A DNA stretch of 64,000 bases, from assembly GCF_037482845.1 (NCBI RefSeq), contig NZ_JBBHJW010000009.1, forward strand, positions 242,429-306,428, in the 5' to 3' direction. Under the pieces are notes generated by a model. It was not told the origin of the DNA. It saw nothing but the letters and a program-made list of their open reading frames with translations, and did no database searches. A program made the translations under genes and the position numbers. Shown here one piece after another: positions 44,070-51,646 of the stretch; position 1 is the first letter of the stretch; each line of letters opens with the position of its first letter. This DNA comes from Paucibacter_B soli. Lineage in GTDB: Bacteria > Pseudomonadota > Gammaproteobacteria > Burkholderiales > Burkholderiaceae_C.

Positions 44070-45503
44070 GTGTCCTCCAAGATCATCCGCACCGAAGCAC
44101 ACGCGCTGGCGACCTCTCCTGAGGTTCGTGCCGATGTGGAGCGCACTATCGCCGCCTACCGGCGCGCCGTGCGAGCGCTGAGCGGCGTCATCCTGACTCA
44201 CTGGCCGGCCCTGGCCAATGCAAAGTCAAAGTGCCAGGCGGTCGAGTCGCTCTTCCATGCAACGGCCAAGCGGCCGTCTGTTCGCTATGCGGTCCTGGAC
44301 CGCATGCTCGGCAAAATGCCCAGTTATCTTCGCCGCGCGGCCATTGAGCACGCCTACGGCGCGGTGGCCTCGTTTCTTTCGAACTACTCCAACTGGCTCG
44401 ATGGTGAGATCGGAGGCAAGGCCCGCGCCGTCGGCTCTCGGCCTCCACGCCTAGGCTTCAGCAACGTCTTCCCGTCGCTGTACGGTGGGAACATGATCCT
44501 GGTGGGCCCAGCCTTGCGCACAGTGCAGGTGAAGCTGCTGCGCTCCAACGGCGCCTGGTCGTTCAGCGAGCCGCTGACCCTGAAGGGGCGCTTCAAGCGG
44601 CTGCTGCCGGCCACGAACAAGATGGATCTTTGCCCGACGCTGATGCAGCGCGGCGCCAAGGTCTGGCTCTCTTGCCCGGTCGAGGTTCGACCGCCCAAGT
44701 ACATCACCAACAAGACCTTCGCCACTGACGCACCCGAGTCCTCTCGGGTGTGCTCTGTGGACGTGGGCATCAACACTGCGGCAACCGCCGCCATCGTCGA
44801 CTCATCCGGCACGGTGATAGCCCGCAAGTTCCTCACTTGCGGCAGGCACAACGACCGGCGCGACGCTCTGGCAGCGACCATTGCACAGAAGCAGAGCCTC
44901 TCCGGCTCGATTCAGCGGGGTGAGCGCCACTGCGTGGCGCTACACCGGCGCATCGCAGGCTACAGCCTCGATGCGGCACGGACCCTGGCGTCAGAGCTCG
45001 CGGCCTTCGCCGCGGCGCACGGCGCCAAGGCCTTCGTCATCGAGGATCTGAAGGGCTGGCGCCCCAAGGGCCCGAGCAAGGCACAGCGCAAGCGCTTCCA
45101 CCGCTTCCAGCATCGTGCGCTGGTCCAGGCCCTGTCTCACAAGGCTCAGGAGGCGGGCATGCGCGTGCTCGAGGTCTTCGCTCGTGGCACGAGCCGATGG
45201 GCCTATGACGGCTCGGGCAAGGTGCGCCGCTCGAAAGAGAATGCGCAGCTGGCGACGTTCGCCAGCGGCAAGCGCTACAACGCGGACCTCAACGGCGCGT
45301 TGAACATCGCGGCCCGCGGGCTCGCGATGCTGCTGGGCATCAATCCCAGCAACGAACACAAGGCAGACGCCGGCAAAAGCTTCGGCCCTGTCGAGAGAAT
45401 GCCTCTGGTGCTCGCGCATATTTGGGAGTGGGCCAAAACCCAGCCTCAAATTCCTCGCGGAACCTCTAACCGTCTGGCTTCGCCAGCGGGTGTCTTGGCA
45501 TGA
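44070..45503 (+). CDS. TnpB-related nuclease lacking the zinc finger
   Basis: A 477-residue protein of the IS200/IS605 'TnpB-related' kind. All three RuvC acids are visible: Asp in CSVDVGINTAA, Glu in FVIEDLKGW and Asp in YNADLNGALNIAARG. Between the second and third, where TnpB normally has a CxxC...CxxC ribbon, there is none (FARGTSRWAYDGSGKV instead). A long helical N-terminal region may replace part of the guide-RNA-binding domain. It is only remotely related to the other two TnpBs here. The GTG start coincides with the predicted transcription start. Confidence 0.8.
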   Translation: MSSKIIRTEAHALATSPEVRADVERTIAAYRRAVRALSGVILTHWPALANAKSKCQAVESLFHATAKRPSVRYAVLDRMLGKMPSYLRRAAIEHAYGAVASFLSNYSNWLDGEIGGKARAVGSRPPRLGFSNVFPSLYGGNMILVGPALRTVQVKLLRSNGAWSFSEPLTLKGRFKRLLPATNKMDLCPTLMQRGAKVWLSCPVEVRPPKYITNKTFATDAPESSRVCSVDVGINTAATAAIVDSSGTVIARKFLTCGRHNDRRDALAATIAQKQSLSGSIQRGERHCVALHRRIAGYSLDAARTLASELAAFAAAHGAKAFVIEDLKGWRPKGPSKAQRKRFHRFQHRALVQALSHKAQEAGMRVLEVFARGTSRWAYDGSGKVRRSKENAQLATFASGKRYNADLNGALNIAARGLAMLLGINPSNEHKADAGKSFGPVERMPLVLAHIWEWAKTQPQIPRGTSNRLASPAGVLA

Positions 45504-45520
45504 GCTTGACTCATGCTCAG

Positions 45521-45554
45521 ATGCCCCGACTACAGCGCCGCTCGGCGTTTAGTC
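45521..45554 (+). repeat. IS end, direct-orientation copy
   Basis: ATGCCCCGACTACAG, stem, GGCGTTTAGTC; partner of the inverted copy at 41817-41850. It directly abuts the truncated EAL fragment. Confidence 0.65.
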
Positions 45555-45564
45555 GCGGGAGTAT

Positions 45565-46020
45565 TCACAAAGTCAGGGCGGAGGTGACATTGCTCGCCTC
45601 CCGAGTCGTGCGGTGAGCTTCGATCAGCTGCTCGAACTCTGGAAAAGGCATCGGCATGCCGAAGAAGTAGCCTTGACCGAACTCTGCGCCCAGATCGCGC
45701 AACAGTCGGGCCTGCTCAGCATTCTCTATCCCCTCAGCGACGACTTGCGCCTCTACGCGGCGAGCAATCTGGATGATCTCCGGAATCAATGACGATGGCA
45801 CAGAGGCACCGTCCATGTCGCGAACGAATGATCGGTCTACTTTCAGATAGCTCGGGGCTAGGTTCTTCACAGACGCCAGATTGGAGTATCCGGTCCCGAA
45901 GTCATCCAACGACACCTGGTAGCCATCGAACTCGAGCTCACGTACACGATCCGCAATTTCGTGGTTGACCTGCTCTTCGATCACCTCAGCAGCTACCCGG
46001 ACTCCACGCTTCAAAATCGA
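45565..46020 (-). pseudogene. Truncated duplicate of the EAL phosphodiesterase
   Basis: The last third of the EAL gene at 46.5-48.1 kb is duplicated here with a few differences per line (over 90% identical by eye). The copy starts abruptly at LKRGVRVAAEVIEEQ and keeps DDFGTGYSNL, KVDRSF and VAEGIEN but lacks the first half of the EAL domain and the N-terminal sensor. It cannot be active alone. Its other end touches the IS end at 45554. Confidence 0.8.
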
Positions 46021-46046
46021 TCCACAACTAGGAGCCAGCGGATGAT

Positions 46047-46358
46047 CTACAAGTCTTCCAAGTGAAGCAGGAAATCGCTCAGTCGTGTCATTGTCGTCAC
46101 GCCCAACCCTGGGTGAACGTGGCAGAAGGTAGCGCAATCCGGCGTGATTGCCTGAATGTAGATCCGCCCTTTCCGAGGGAACTTGAACCCCTCAACAGAC
46201 AGCGCCAAACCTCGCCAATTCGGCTTCCAGTCGACTTTCGCTGTTGGGTACTTGGATAACAGATCGGTCTTGAACTGTTCGGCAAGGCGCGCAGCAGTAG
46301 ACGCGGCGTCGGTTAACTCTGCGCGAATGCGAGCAGGCACTTTGCCATTGACGGTCAT
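46047..46358 (-). CDS. Unknown soluble protein between the EAL copies
   Basis: A 103-residue protein; the ATG with GAGG 4 nt upstream was chosen. It has a helical N-terminal half (VPARIRAELTDAASTAARLAEQF) and a beta-rich C-terminal half (WRGLALSVEGFKFPRKGRIYIQAI ... FCHVHPGLG). No family is recognised. It lies between the full EAL gene and its duplicate, so it was probably part of the same original arrangement. Confidence 0.55.
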   Translation of the reverse strand: MTVNGKVPARIRAELTDAASTAARLAEQFKTDLLSKYPTAKVDWKPNWRGLALSVEGFKFPRKGRIYIQAITPDCATFCHVHPGLGVTTMTRLSDFLLHLEDL

Positions 46359-46453
46359 GAATCCTCGTTCCTTGTTCAATTGGCCAATGCCAAAGATTGG
46401 ATGAAGTTTTCGCTTCTCTCGTGGTCGAGATCGGAAGACTTCCGCACGACCAT

Positions 46454-48121
46454 TCAAGCTCGACGCGCTTCCTGATTCTTGGAGAATGTCAGCGCCGCCG
46501 TCACATTGCTCGCCTCCCGAGTCGCGCGGTGGGCTTCGATCAGCTGCTCGAACTCTGGAAAAGGCATCGGCCTGCCGAAGAAGTAGCCCTGACCGAACTC
46601 TGCGCCCAGCTCGCGCAACAGTCTGGCCTGCTCATCGTTCTCTATCCCCTCAGCTACGACTTGCGCCTCTACGCGGCGAGCAATCTGGATAATCTCCGGA
46701 ATCAAGGAGGACGGGACCGAGTCTCCATCCATGTCGGAAACAAATGATCGGTCGACTTTCAGATAGCTTGGTGCCAGGTTCCTAACAGACACCAGATTGG
46801 AGTATCCGGTCCCGAAGTCATCCAGCGACACCTGGTAGCCATCGAACTCGAGTTCGCGAACACGATCCGCGATCTCGTGGTTGACCTGCTCCTCGATCAC
46901 CTCAACCGCAACTCGGACTCCACGCTTCAATAGCATAGAGAAGTGCCGAGAAAGGAGATGCCTAGCCAGGCCGGATTTGAGGGTCCCAGGGAAAAAGTTG
47001 ATGGCAACTTTGAAGCCGGGTGGGAGCTCAATTTTCCGGAGATCAGCACCAGCTCGCTCGAGCACTGCCGAGTCGAACTTGTGTGTCAATTCCGCATCCA
47101 AGACCGTCGGGATGACCGCGGACGGCACCAAGACCTGGGTTCCATCGCGCAAGCGCATGAGCAACTCACATCCGACGACCTCACCGGAATCCAACCGCAC
47201 AATGGGCTGAAGTAGGCAGATCACATTCTCTGGCTCCAGCAGCCGCTCGATTCGGGACCCGAATGTGAAACGGCGCCTGGCCAGCGTATTGGCGCCAACG
47301 AAGCTGAGTCCTCCTGTGAGGATGGACATCAGCAATGCCGCGCTTAGGGCCAACGAGTTTCGCCCCAACACCTCATGCACCGACACCACCGACTGTGCGA
47401 TGAAGTCAGTCCCTTGAATCCGGGTAGATACGACGTATGCAAACGGCCCCCAGCCCCAACGCCATCCCTTGAATCCGTCCCCTGTTATCGACTGAGGGAT
47501 CAGATCCTCCATCCAGGGCTTGCTCGAGTCATTCTGGAGGATGTGAATACTTCCGCCACCTGGGCGCAGCATGCGCAACGATGTGAGGCCAGATGTGGTT
47601 AGCTTCTTCATCATCGACGGGCTAGTTACCGCCGTGTAGTGCCTGGTCGAAGTGATCGTGGACACGAGTTGGTTGCTTCCGTCCACAATCAAGGTCTTGT
47701 TGAACGAGAGCCCAATGATGTCGCCGTCGCGGACAACGATCACATCCTCTGGTTCAGGATGGAAGGGGCGCGGCAACGCGCCATCAGTTGTCGTGCATAT
47801 TACGGCGTCACCCTCGCCGCGAACGCCTAACTCGGCAACGATGTCCGTACTCAAAGTTAGCCGCCGCAGAGACTTCAAGGTGTCCTCATTGCAACCAGGC
47901 TGGATATCAGCTTCGGCCTTCCGGAGCACTCGAATTGTTTCAGCAGCCATTCGCTGAACGGTGGCTGCGGCATCCTCATGGATAGGGTTCAGGCGTCGCT
48001 CTTCAATTTTGGCCACTCCTACGCATCCCATTGCCAGGACCGAGCCGAATGCCAATACGCCAACGCCAACGGCAATGACCGTTGGCGTTGAGATGTGAAA
48101 ACCCGCCCGAGACTTCGTCAT
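46454..48121 (-). CDS. CSS-motif cyclic-di-GMP phosphodiesterase (EAL domain)
   Basis: A 555-residue inner-membrane protein that should hydrolyse c-di-GMP. It has an N-terminal membrane helix (about 12-35), a periplasmic CSS-type sensor (Cys in IQPGCNED and AVICTT), a second helix near 255-275 and a cytoplasmic EAL domain. Key residues are present: VGCELLMRL, EVIEEQ, DDFGTGYSNL, KVDRSF, VAEGIEN. CSS-EAL proteins sense periplasmic redox through the cysteines. It is the last gene of the rdgC-cheW operon. Confidence 0.9.
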   Translation of the reverse strand: MTKSRAGFHISTPTVIAVGVGVLAFGSVLAMGCVGVAKIEERRLNPIHEDAAATVQRMAAETIRVLRKAEADIQPGCNEDTLKSLRRLTLSTDIVAELGVRGEGDAVICTTTDGALPRPFHPEPEDVIVVRDGDIIGLSFNKTLIVDGSNQLVSTITSTRHYTAVTSPSMMKKLTTSGLTSLRMLRPGGGSIHILQNDSSKPWMEDLIPQSITGDGFKGWRWGWGPFAYVVSTRIQGTDFIAQSVVSVHEVLGRNSLALSAALLMSILTGGLSFVGANTLARRRFTFGSRIERLLEPENVICLLQPIVRLDSGEVVGCELLMRLRDGTQVLVPSAVIPTVLDAELTHKFDSAVLERAGADLRKIELPPGFKVAINFFPGTLKSGLARHLLSRHFSMLLKRGVRVAVEVIEEQVNHEIADRVRELEFDGYQVSLDDFGTGYSNLVSVRNLAPSYLKVDRSFVSDMDGDSVPSSLIPEIIQIARRVEAQVVAEGIENDEQARLLRELGAEFGQGYFFGRPMPFPEFEQLIEAHRATREASNVTAALTFSKNQEARRA

Positions 48122-48139
48122 GATCGTTGATCTGAACCT

Positions 48140-48439
48140 TTAGTGCCGCGGCGTGAAGGCCCCGGCGTCCGCCATGGTTGCGAGACGCTGCATGACTTCC
48201 GGTCCGAATTTGTCGAGGAGCTGCTTGCCGCAGTCCTGGACATTCAAGATCGGCTTCATATTGCAGCCGACGAGGATCTCGACGACAGCCGCATCCTGTG
48301 GGTACGCAACAGCGTGAGCCTCAAGCGAGGCGACCAACGCGCGCCGCTCCTTGGCTTGCATAGCAACCCATCCGCCAGCGACGATTGCACCGGCAAGGAG
48401 TCCGATCTTGATGACCGTCCCGAAGGGTGGCAGTTGCAT
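48140..48439 (-). CDS. Small membrane-anchored protein
   Basis: A 99-residue protein with one N-terminal helix (VIKIGLLAGAIVAGGWVAMQA) and a soluble part carrying two cysteines (LVGCNMKPI, VQDCGKQLL), probably periplasmic. It sits 10 bp after cheW and 18 bp before the EAL gene, so it may partner the CSS sensor. No family is recognised. Confidence 0.6.
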   Translation of the reverse strand: MQLPPFGTVIKIGLLAGAIVAGGWVAMQAKERRALVASLEAHAVAYPQDAAVVEILVGCNMKPILNVQDCGKQLLDKFGPEVMQRLATMADAGAFTPRH

Positions 48440-48449
48440 ACTTGAACGG

Positions 48450-48935
48450 CTACGCCGCCTCCAATTGAAGTGGCTCGGCGCAATCGCTTTGGGCCGACAG
48501 GATGCAGCTCTTTTGGATGAGGCGGCGGTGATTGAGCATCAGCACCATGCCGAGCTCAGTAGCTGCAATGCATTGCAGGCTCAGCGTATCAACCAGCTTC
48601 ACCATTTCAGGGACCGAACGCTGTTGCTCGGGGCCGACGTCGACAACATCGGAAACTGCGTCCACGAGGATGCCCACATTTCGCCCGTCGACCAGGAAGA
48701 CGATGATGACGCTGGCACTGGTGACTGGTGACGTTCCCATGCCGAAATGGGCGCGAAGATCCAGCACCGGGACCTTCACATCGCGCAGATGAATAACACC
48801 CAACAAGGCGGCCGGTACGGATACAAGTTTCGTCGGCGCTTCATAGTGCCGGATCTCTTGAACCGAATTCAACGCGACGCCATTTGACTCGCTCCCAAGG
48901 ACAAACGTCAGCAGCTGATCGAAGTTGTCGGTCAC
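48450..48935 (-). CDS. cheW: CheW-like coupling protein
   Basis: A 161-residue CheW-domain protein with the usual order of strands: QLLTFVLGSESNGVALNSVQEIRHYE, then VPAALLGVIHLRDVKVPVLDLR, and ILVDAVSDVVDVGPEQQ. CheW couples chemoreceptors to CheA; no cheA or receptor is in the window. The GTG start overlaps the rdgC stop (GTGA), so it is translationally tied to rdgC. It may link surface or pilus control to c-di-GMP, judged from the EAL neighbour. Confidence 0.85.
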   Translation of the reverse strand: MTDNFDQLLTFVLGSESNGVALNSVQEIRHYEAPTKLVSVPAALLGVIHLRDVKVPVLDLRAHFGMGTSPVTSASVIIVFLVDGRNVGILVDAVSDVVDVGPEQQRSVPEMVKLVDTLSLQCIAATELGMVLMLNHRRLIQKSCILSAQSDCAEPLQLEAA

Positions 48936-49972
48936 GCCAGCACCTCGGCCTCGGATTCATGCTCGGCGGCAGAGCCTTCGGCTTCGAAAGGCGACGCGGT
49001 CGCCGCAGACGGGGTCTCGGGCCCGGACTTCTGCGAGACTGCTGCGACTTCGCCGCCGGCGCCAATCTGGAATTCGCCGCCCAGAACTTCGACCAAGGCC
49101 TTGATAAATTTGGACAGTTCGCCGGTGGCAATAGCCACGTCCGCGTCGAAGCCGCTGTCGGCCTTGTTCGTCGACTCGAAGGCGACGTCAAGGAACTTGA
49201 CCTTCTTGATGCTCAAGTCCTCGCACAGCACGCACGACACACGTTCCATGAACGTGATCGCGAGCTTTGTTGGGGTCTTGCCGCGGAGTTTGATGTGCTC
49301 GACGACTTCCTGGATGTCCAAGGTATGCCGCGAATAGCGGACCACGGACTTCTCACCGTCGCCACTCTTGAGCTCGCACTCACGGTCGACCGTGAAGTCT
49401 TGGGGTGGCTCCTGCGTCGCCAGCCAGTCGGACATTGCCGTCGACGGAGAAGTTTGAGTGTTCAACGGTCGAATCGACGGGGCATCACCGATCTCGGTGA
49501 ATGCATCGATCATCATCGAGATGATCCGGTCCGCTTTCTTGACAGCCCCCGCGGCGACCACAAGAGTCTTGGCGGCCGGGTCAATCCAAATCAGGGTCGC
49601 GCCCTTCGATGTGAAGCAATGCGGCAGCATTTCGAGCTCGATCTGCTCTTTCAGCTCCTTCTTCATGGCTGCACCGACGCGCTGAAGGCCGCGCTCTTCC
49701 TTGAGCTTTTCAATGCGTTCGGCCAATTTATCCTTCACAGCCGAGGCCGGAAGCTTGCGGACTTCAGTCATCAGCTTCAGGATCAGATGACCCCCAATCG
49801 ACTCGATCAAGGGGCCGTGCTTTTCGCCACGCGGCTCAATCCAGCCCACTGCCTCTCGCTGGGTTGGCCCAGTCGGCGCGAAGCGAGCGAGACCAAGGGC
49901 CTCCTCAATGGCGCTGACCGCAGGCACGGTCCAGTCATCAGGGAAGCGAAACAGGGTGAATTGCTTGAACAT
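48932..49972 (-). CDS. rdgC: RdgC recombination-associated protein
   Basis: A 346-residue RdgC, which forms a ring on double-stranded DNA and counteracts RecA. The sequence follows the family from the start (MFKQFTLFRFPDD ... FAPTGPTQREAVGWIEP) through LPHCFTSKGATLIWIDPAAKTLVVAAGAVKKADRI to GELSKFIKALVEVLGGEFQ. A linker then ends in a Glu/Ala-rich tail, so it has no Arg-Pro end. The ATG with GAGG upstream is preferred over a TTG 12 bp earlier. It heads the cheW/EAL operon, and its RecA partner is also in the window. Confidence 0.9.
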   Translation of the reverse strand: MFKQFTLFRFPDDWTVPAVSAIEEALGLARFAPTGPTQREAVGWIEPRGEKHGPLIESIGGHLILKLMTEVRKLPASAVKDKLAERIEKLKEERGLQRVGAAMKKELKEQIELEMLPHCFTSKGATLIWIDPAAKTLVVAAGAVKKADRIISMMIDAFTEIGDAPSIRPLNTQTSPSTAMSDWLATQEPPQDFTVDRECELKSGDGEKSVVRYSRHTLDIQEVVEHIKLRGKTPTKLAITFMERVSCVLCEDLSIKKVKFLDVAFESTNKADSGFDADVAIATGELSKFIKALVEVLGGEFQIGAGGEVAAVSQKSGPETPSAATASPFEAEGSAAEHESEAEVLA

Positions 49973-50026
49973 GGAGATCCTCAACCAGAAGCGCGGCGCG
50001 GATGTCGCGCCGATTCAACAGCGCGC

Positions 50027-50055
50027 ATGATATCACATTCGCTGCTACTCAACAA
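50027..50055 (-). promoter_or_regulatory. rdgC operon promoter
   Basis: On the minus strand: TTGTTG, 17 bp ending GCGAATGTGA, TATCAT. Clear member of the shared set, with a leader of about 48 nt. Confidence 0.7.
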
Positions 50056-50180
50056 GTCCGGATGGATCTATAGCATGAACAACAGGGGGTGATTCTTGTA
50101 TGGCCGCGGTCGGTCTGGCGCTTACAAATTCCTGCCGGCCAAAATGGAGCCATTGGCAGCACCAGCGGCTGCGAATGGAT

Positions 50181-50312
50181 TCATCGCGCCACCGTGAGAG
50201 ATCGCGCTGGCATCGGGAAAGCGACCGGTTTGACGACTTGGCCAACCGAGTCGACCATAGCGCCGGCAACGAGGACAGAGAGAAGGAAGAAGCTGAGAAG
50301 AATGAGTTCCAT
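50181..50312 (-). CDS. Possible small membrane protein
   Basis: A 43-residue ORF starting MELILLSFFLLSVLVAGAMV, one hydrophobic helix followed by a basic end. Its stop overlaps an ATG for a further 20-residue ORF. It is too short to judge by composition alone, and no ribosome-binding site is clear, but the helix is well formed. Confidence 0.3.
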   Translation of the reverse strand: MELILLSFFLLSVLVAGAMVDSVGQVVKPVAFPMPARSLTVAR

Positions 50313-50412
50313 ACGAGTTCTTGTTTGCAAAATATTGTAGGGTATCTACTACACTGTACACCATTGACATTCGCAACCGATGTATGCCCCTGGCACGCGA
50401 GGAGGCGGCACA

Positions 50413-50442
50413 TTGCGTTTTGCTTAGCATATCTTGTACACT
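50413..50442 (+). promoter_or_regulatory. Leaderless promoter of the flap exonuclease
   Basis: TTGCGT, 18 bp, TACACT; seven bases later is the A of the ATG. Confidence 0.55.
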
Positions 50443-50448
50443 GATGCC

Positions 50449-51387
50449 ATGAACATCCAGCACAGCCATGGACACAAGCTGCTCATTGCAGATGGGACTG
50501 GCATCGTGCGCCGCGTAAATGAGGCTGTTCACGGGGATATCGAAGATGATCGCATTGCAGGTGTTATTCGAAGCACCTGGCAGTCGCTATTGCGCGGCAT
50601 CCGAGAGCATGAGCCCACGCACTTTCTTGCTGCCTTCGACCACCCTGGGAAGAATTGGCGCCACGATCTATTTGCTGAATACAAGCTGGATCGGTCGCCA
50701 ATGCCTGAGTCGCTGTCTGGGGCAATGCCGTCCTTCATGGAGCACCTGAACAATTCAGGCCTACGAGCTATGAGTGTTCCAGGTGTAGAGGCTGACGACA
50801 CCATATCAACCCTGGCCACCAAAGCCGCGGCCCGCGGGTTCGAAGTCATTGTCTTGACGTCCGATAAGGACATGTTGGGGCTGCTGGACTTTGGTGTTCA
50901 GGTCTACGACCATTTCGGGTCCAAGTGGCGCGATCACGCCTGGGTTCTTGAGCACTTCGGAGTCTCTCCATCCCAGATGACGGATCTCCTGGCTTTGATG
51001 GGTGACGAAACGGATGGGATTCCCGGGGTTGCTGGAGTAGGCGTCAAGAAAGCGGCGAAGCTGCTCTCTCAGTACGGCACTTTAGACGCGATCCTTGAAA
51101 ACGCTCACCTTGTGGCCGGCAAGCTTGGGGAATCTATCCGTGCGAGCGCTGACGTTGCTCGGCTTTCTCGGGCCTTAGCAACTATGAAGTTTGATCTCCT
51201 ACTGGGGATTGCGCCGCGAGATCTGGAGTTACCGGCCGCGCTGCTCGCGGATCTCTATGCAGCTCCAGAACCCAGGCTAATTCGAACCTCTCCGTCAGTC
51301 GAGGCGATCCACCAGGCATCTGAGCATGCTCAGCATCAATCGGCGCACCCACACGATGCGCGTCAGATCAGGCGTCTGCGCCCATAG
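50449..51387 (+). CDS. 5'-3' exonuclease/flap endonuclease with Arg-Pro tail
   Basis: A 312-residue FEN-like nuclease of the PolI N-terminal/Xni type. Metal-binding acids are visible in LLIADGTGIVRR, AAFDHPGKNWRH, PGVEADDTIS and VLTSDKDMLGLL, and the helix-hairpin-helix is MGDETDGIPGVAGVGVKKAAKLL. It would remove flaps and RNA primers. The C-terminus adds about 30 residues of linker ending RQIRRLRP, absent from ordinary Xni. The start codon lies at the predicted transcription start. Confidence 0.88.
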   Translation: MNIQHSHGHKLLIADGTGIVRRVNEAVHGDIEDDRIAGVIRSTWQSLLRGIREHEPTHFLAAFDHPGKNWRHDLFAEYKLDRSPMPESLSGAMPSFMEHLNNSGLRAMSVPGVEADDTISTLATKAAARGFEVIVLTSDKDMLGLLDFGVQVYDHFGSKWRDHAWVLEHFGVSPSQMTDLLALMGDETDGIPGVAGVGVKKAAKLLSQYGTLDAILENAHLVAGKLGESIRASADVARLSRALATMKFDLLLGIAPRDLELPAALLADLYAAPEPRLIRTSPSVEAIHQASEHAQHQSAHPHDARQIRRLRP

Positions 51388-51500
51388 CTGGCCAGCCGCG
51401 CCCGTTGTGAACATGTATCCGCGCACCTCCCGGAGGAGCTTCTGAGCTTGCAAGCCCATCTGCTCCCAATGTGCTGAGTTCGGCATCGAAGACGCATCGA

Positions 51501-51529
51501 TTGCATGTCGGAGGTGTATGTGATATCAT
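51501..51529 (+). promoter_or_regulatory. Promoter of the metallopeptidase/VWA gene
   Basis: TTGCAT, 17 bp ending GTGTATGTGA, TATCAT. Strong match to the shared style; leader of about 110 nt. The rest of 51388-51646 shows no gene. Confidence 0.75.
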
Positions 51530-51646
51530 CCGTCAGCCAATGCGGCCCATCGATATTCCCTACCAGCCTTTCTGGATGCCGACATCAAGGCGTCGTTGCG
51601 TAGTCCAGCTGGATGTCTTTGAACTTCATCATCGTTGGAGCGCCTT

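Larger units (their letters stand above)
43937..45562 (+). mobile_element. TnpB-type element 3 with hairpin ends
   Basis: Both ends carry the same folding motif: CCCCGACTACAGCG ... CGCTTAGTCGCGGG on the left and CCCCGACTACAGCGCC ... GGCGTTTAGTCGCGGG on the right. Between them lies one tnpB-like gene and no tnpA. A near-copy of the right end lies inverted at 41817, so the region has rearranged. Exact borders are approximate. Confidence 0.6.
50056..50448. other. Mostly non-coding stretch between rdgC and the exonuclease
   Basis: No convincing long gene on either strand. It holds a possible 43-residue membrane ORF on the minus strand, a second promoter-like site on the plus strand (TTGTTT, 16 bp, TATCTA at 50321-50348) and the exonuclease promoter. 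Confidence 0.5.

Noticed and set aside
50100..50444. 114-residue plus-strand open frame before the exonuclease
   Set aside because: Composition is Arg/His/Trp-rich and low in regular structure, it has no ribosome-binding site, and it runs through the exonuclease promoter.
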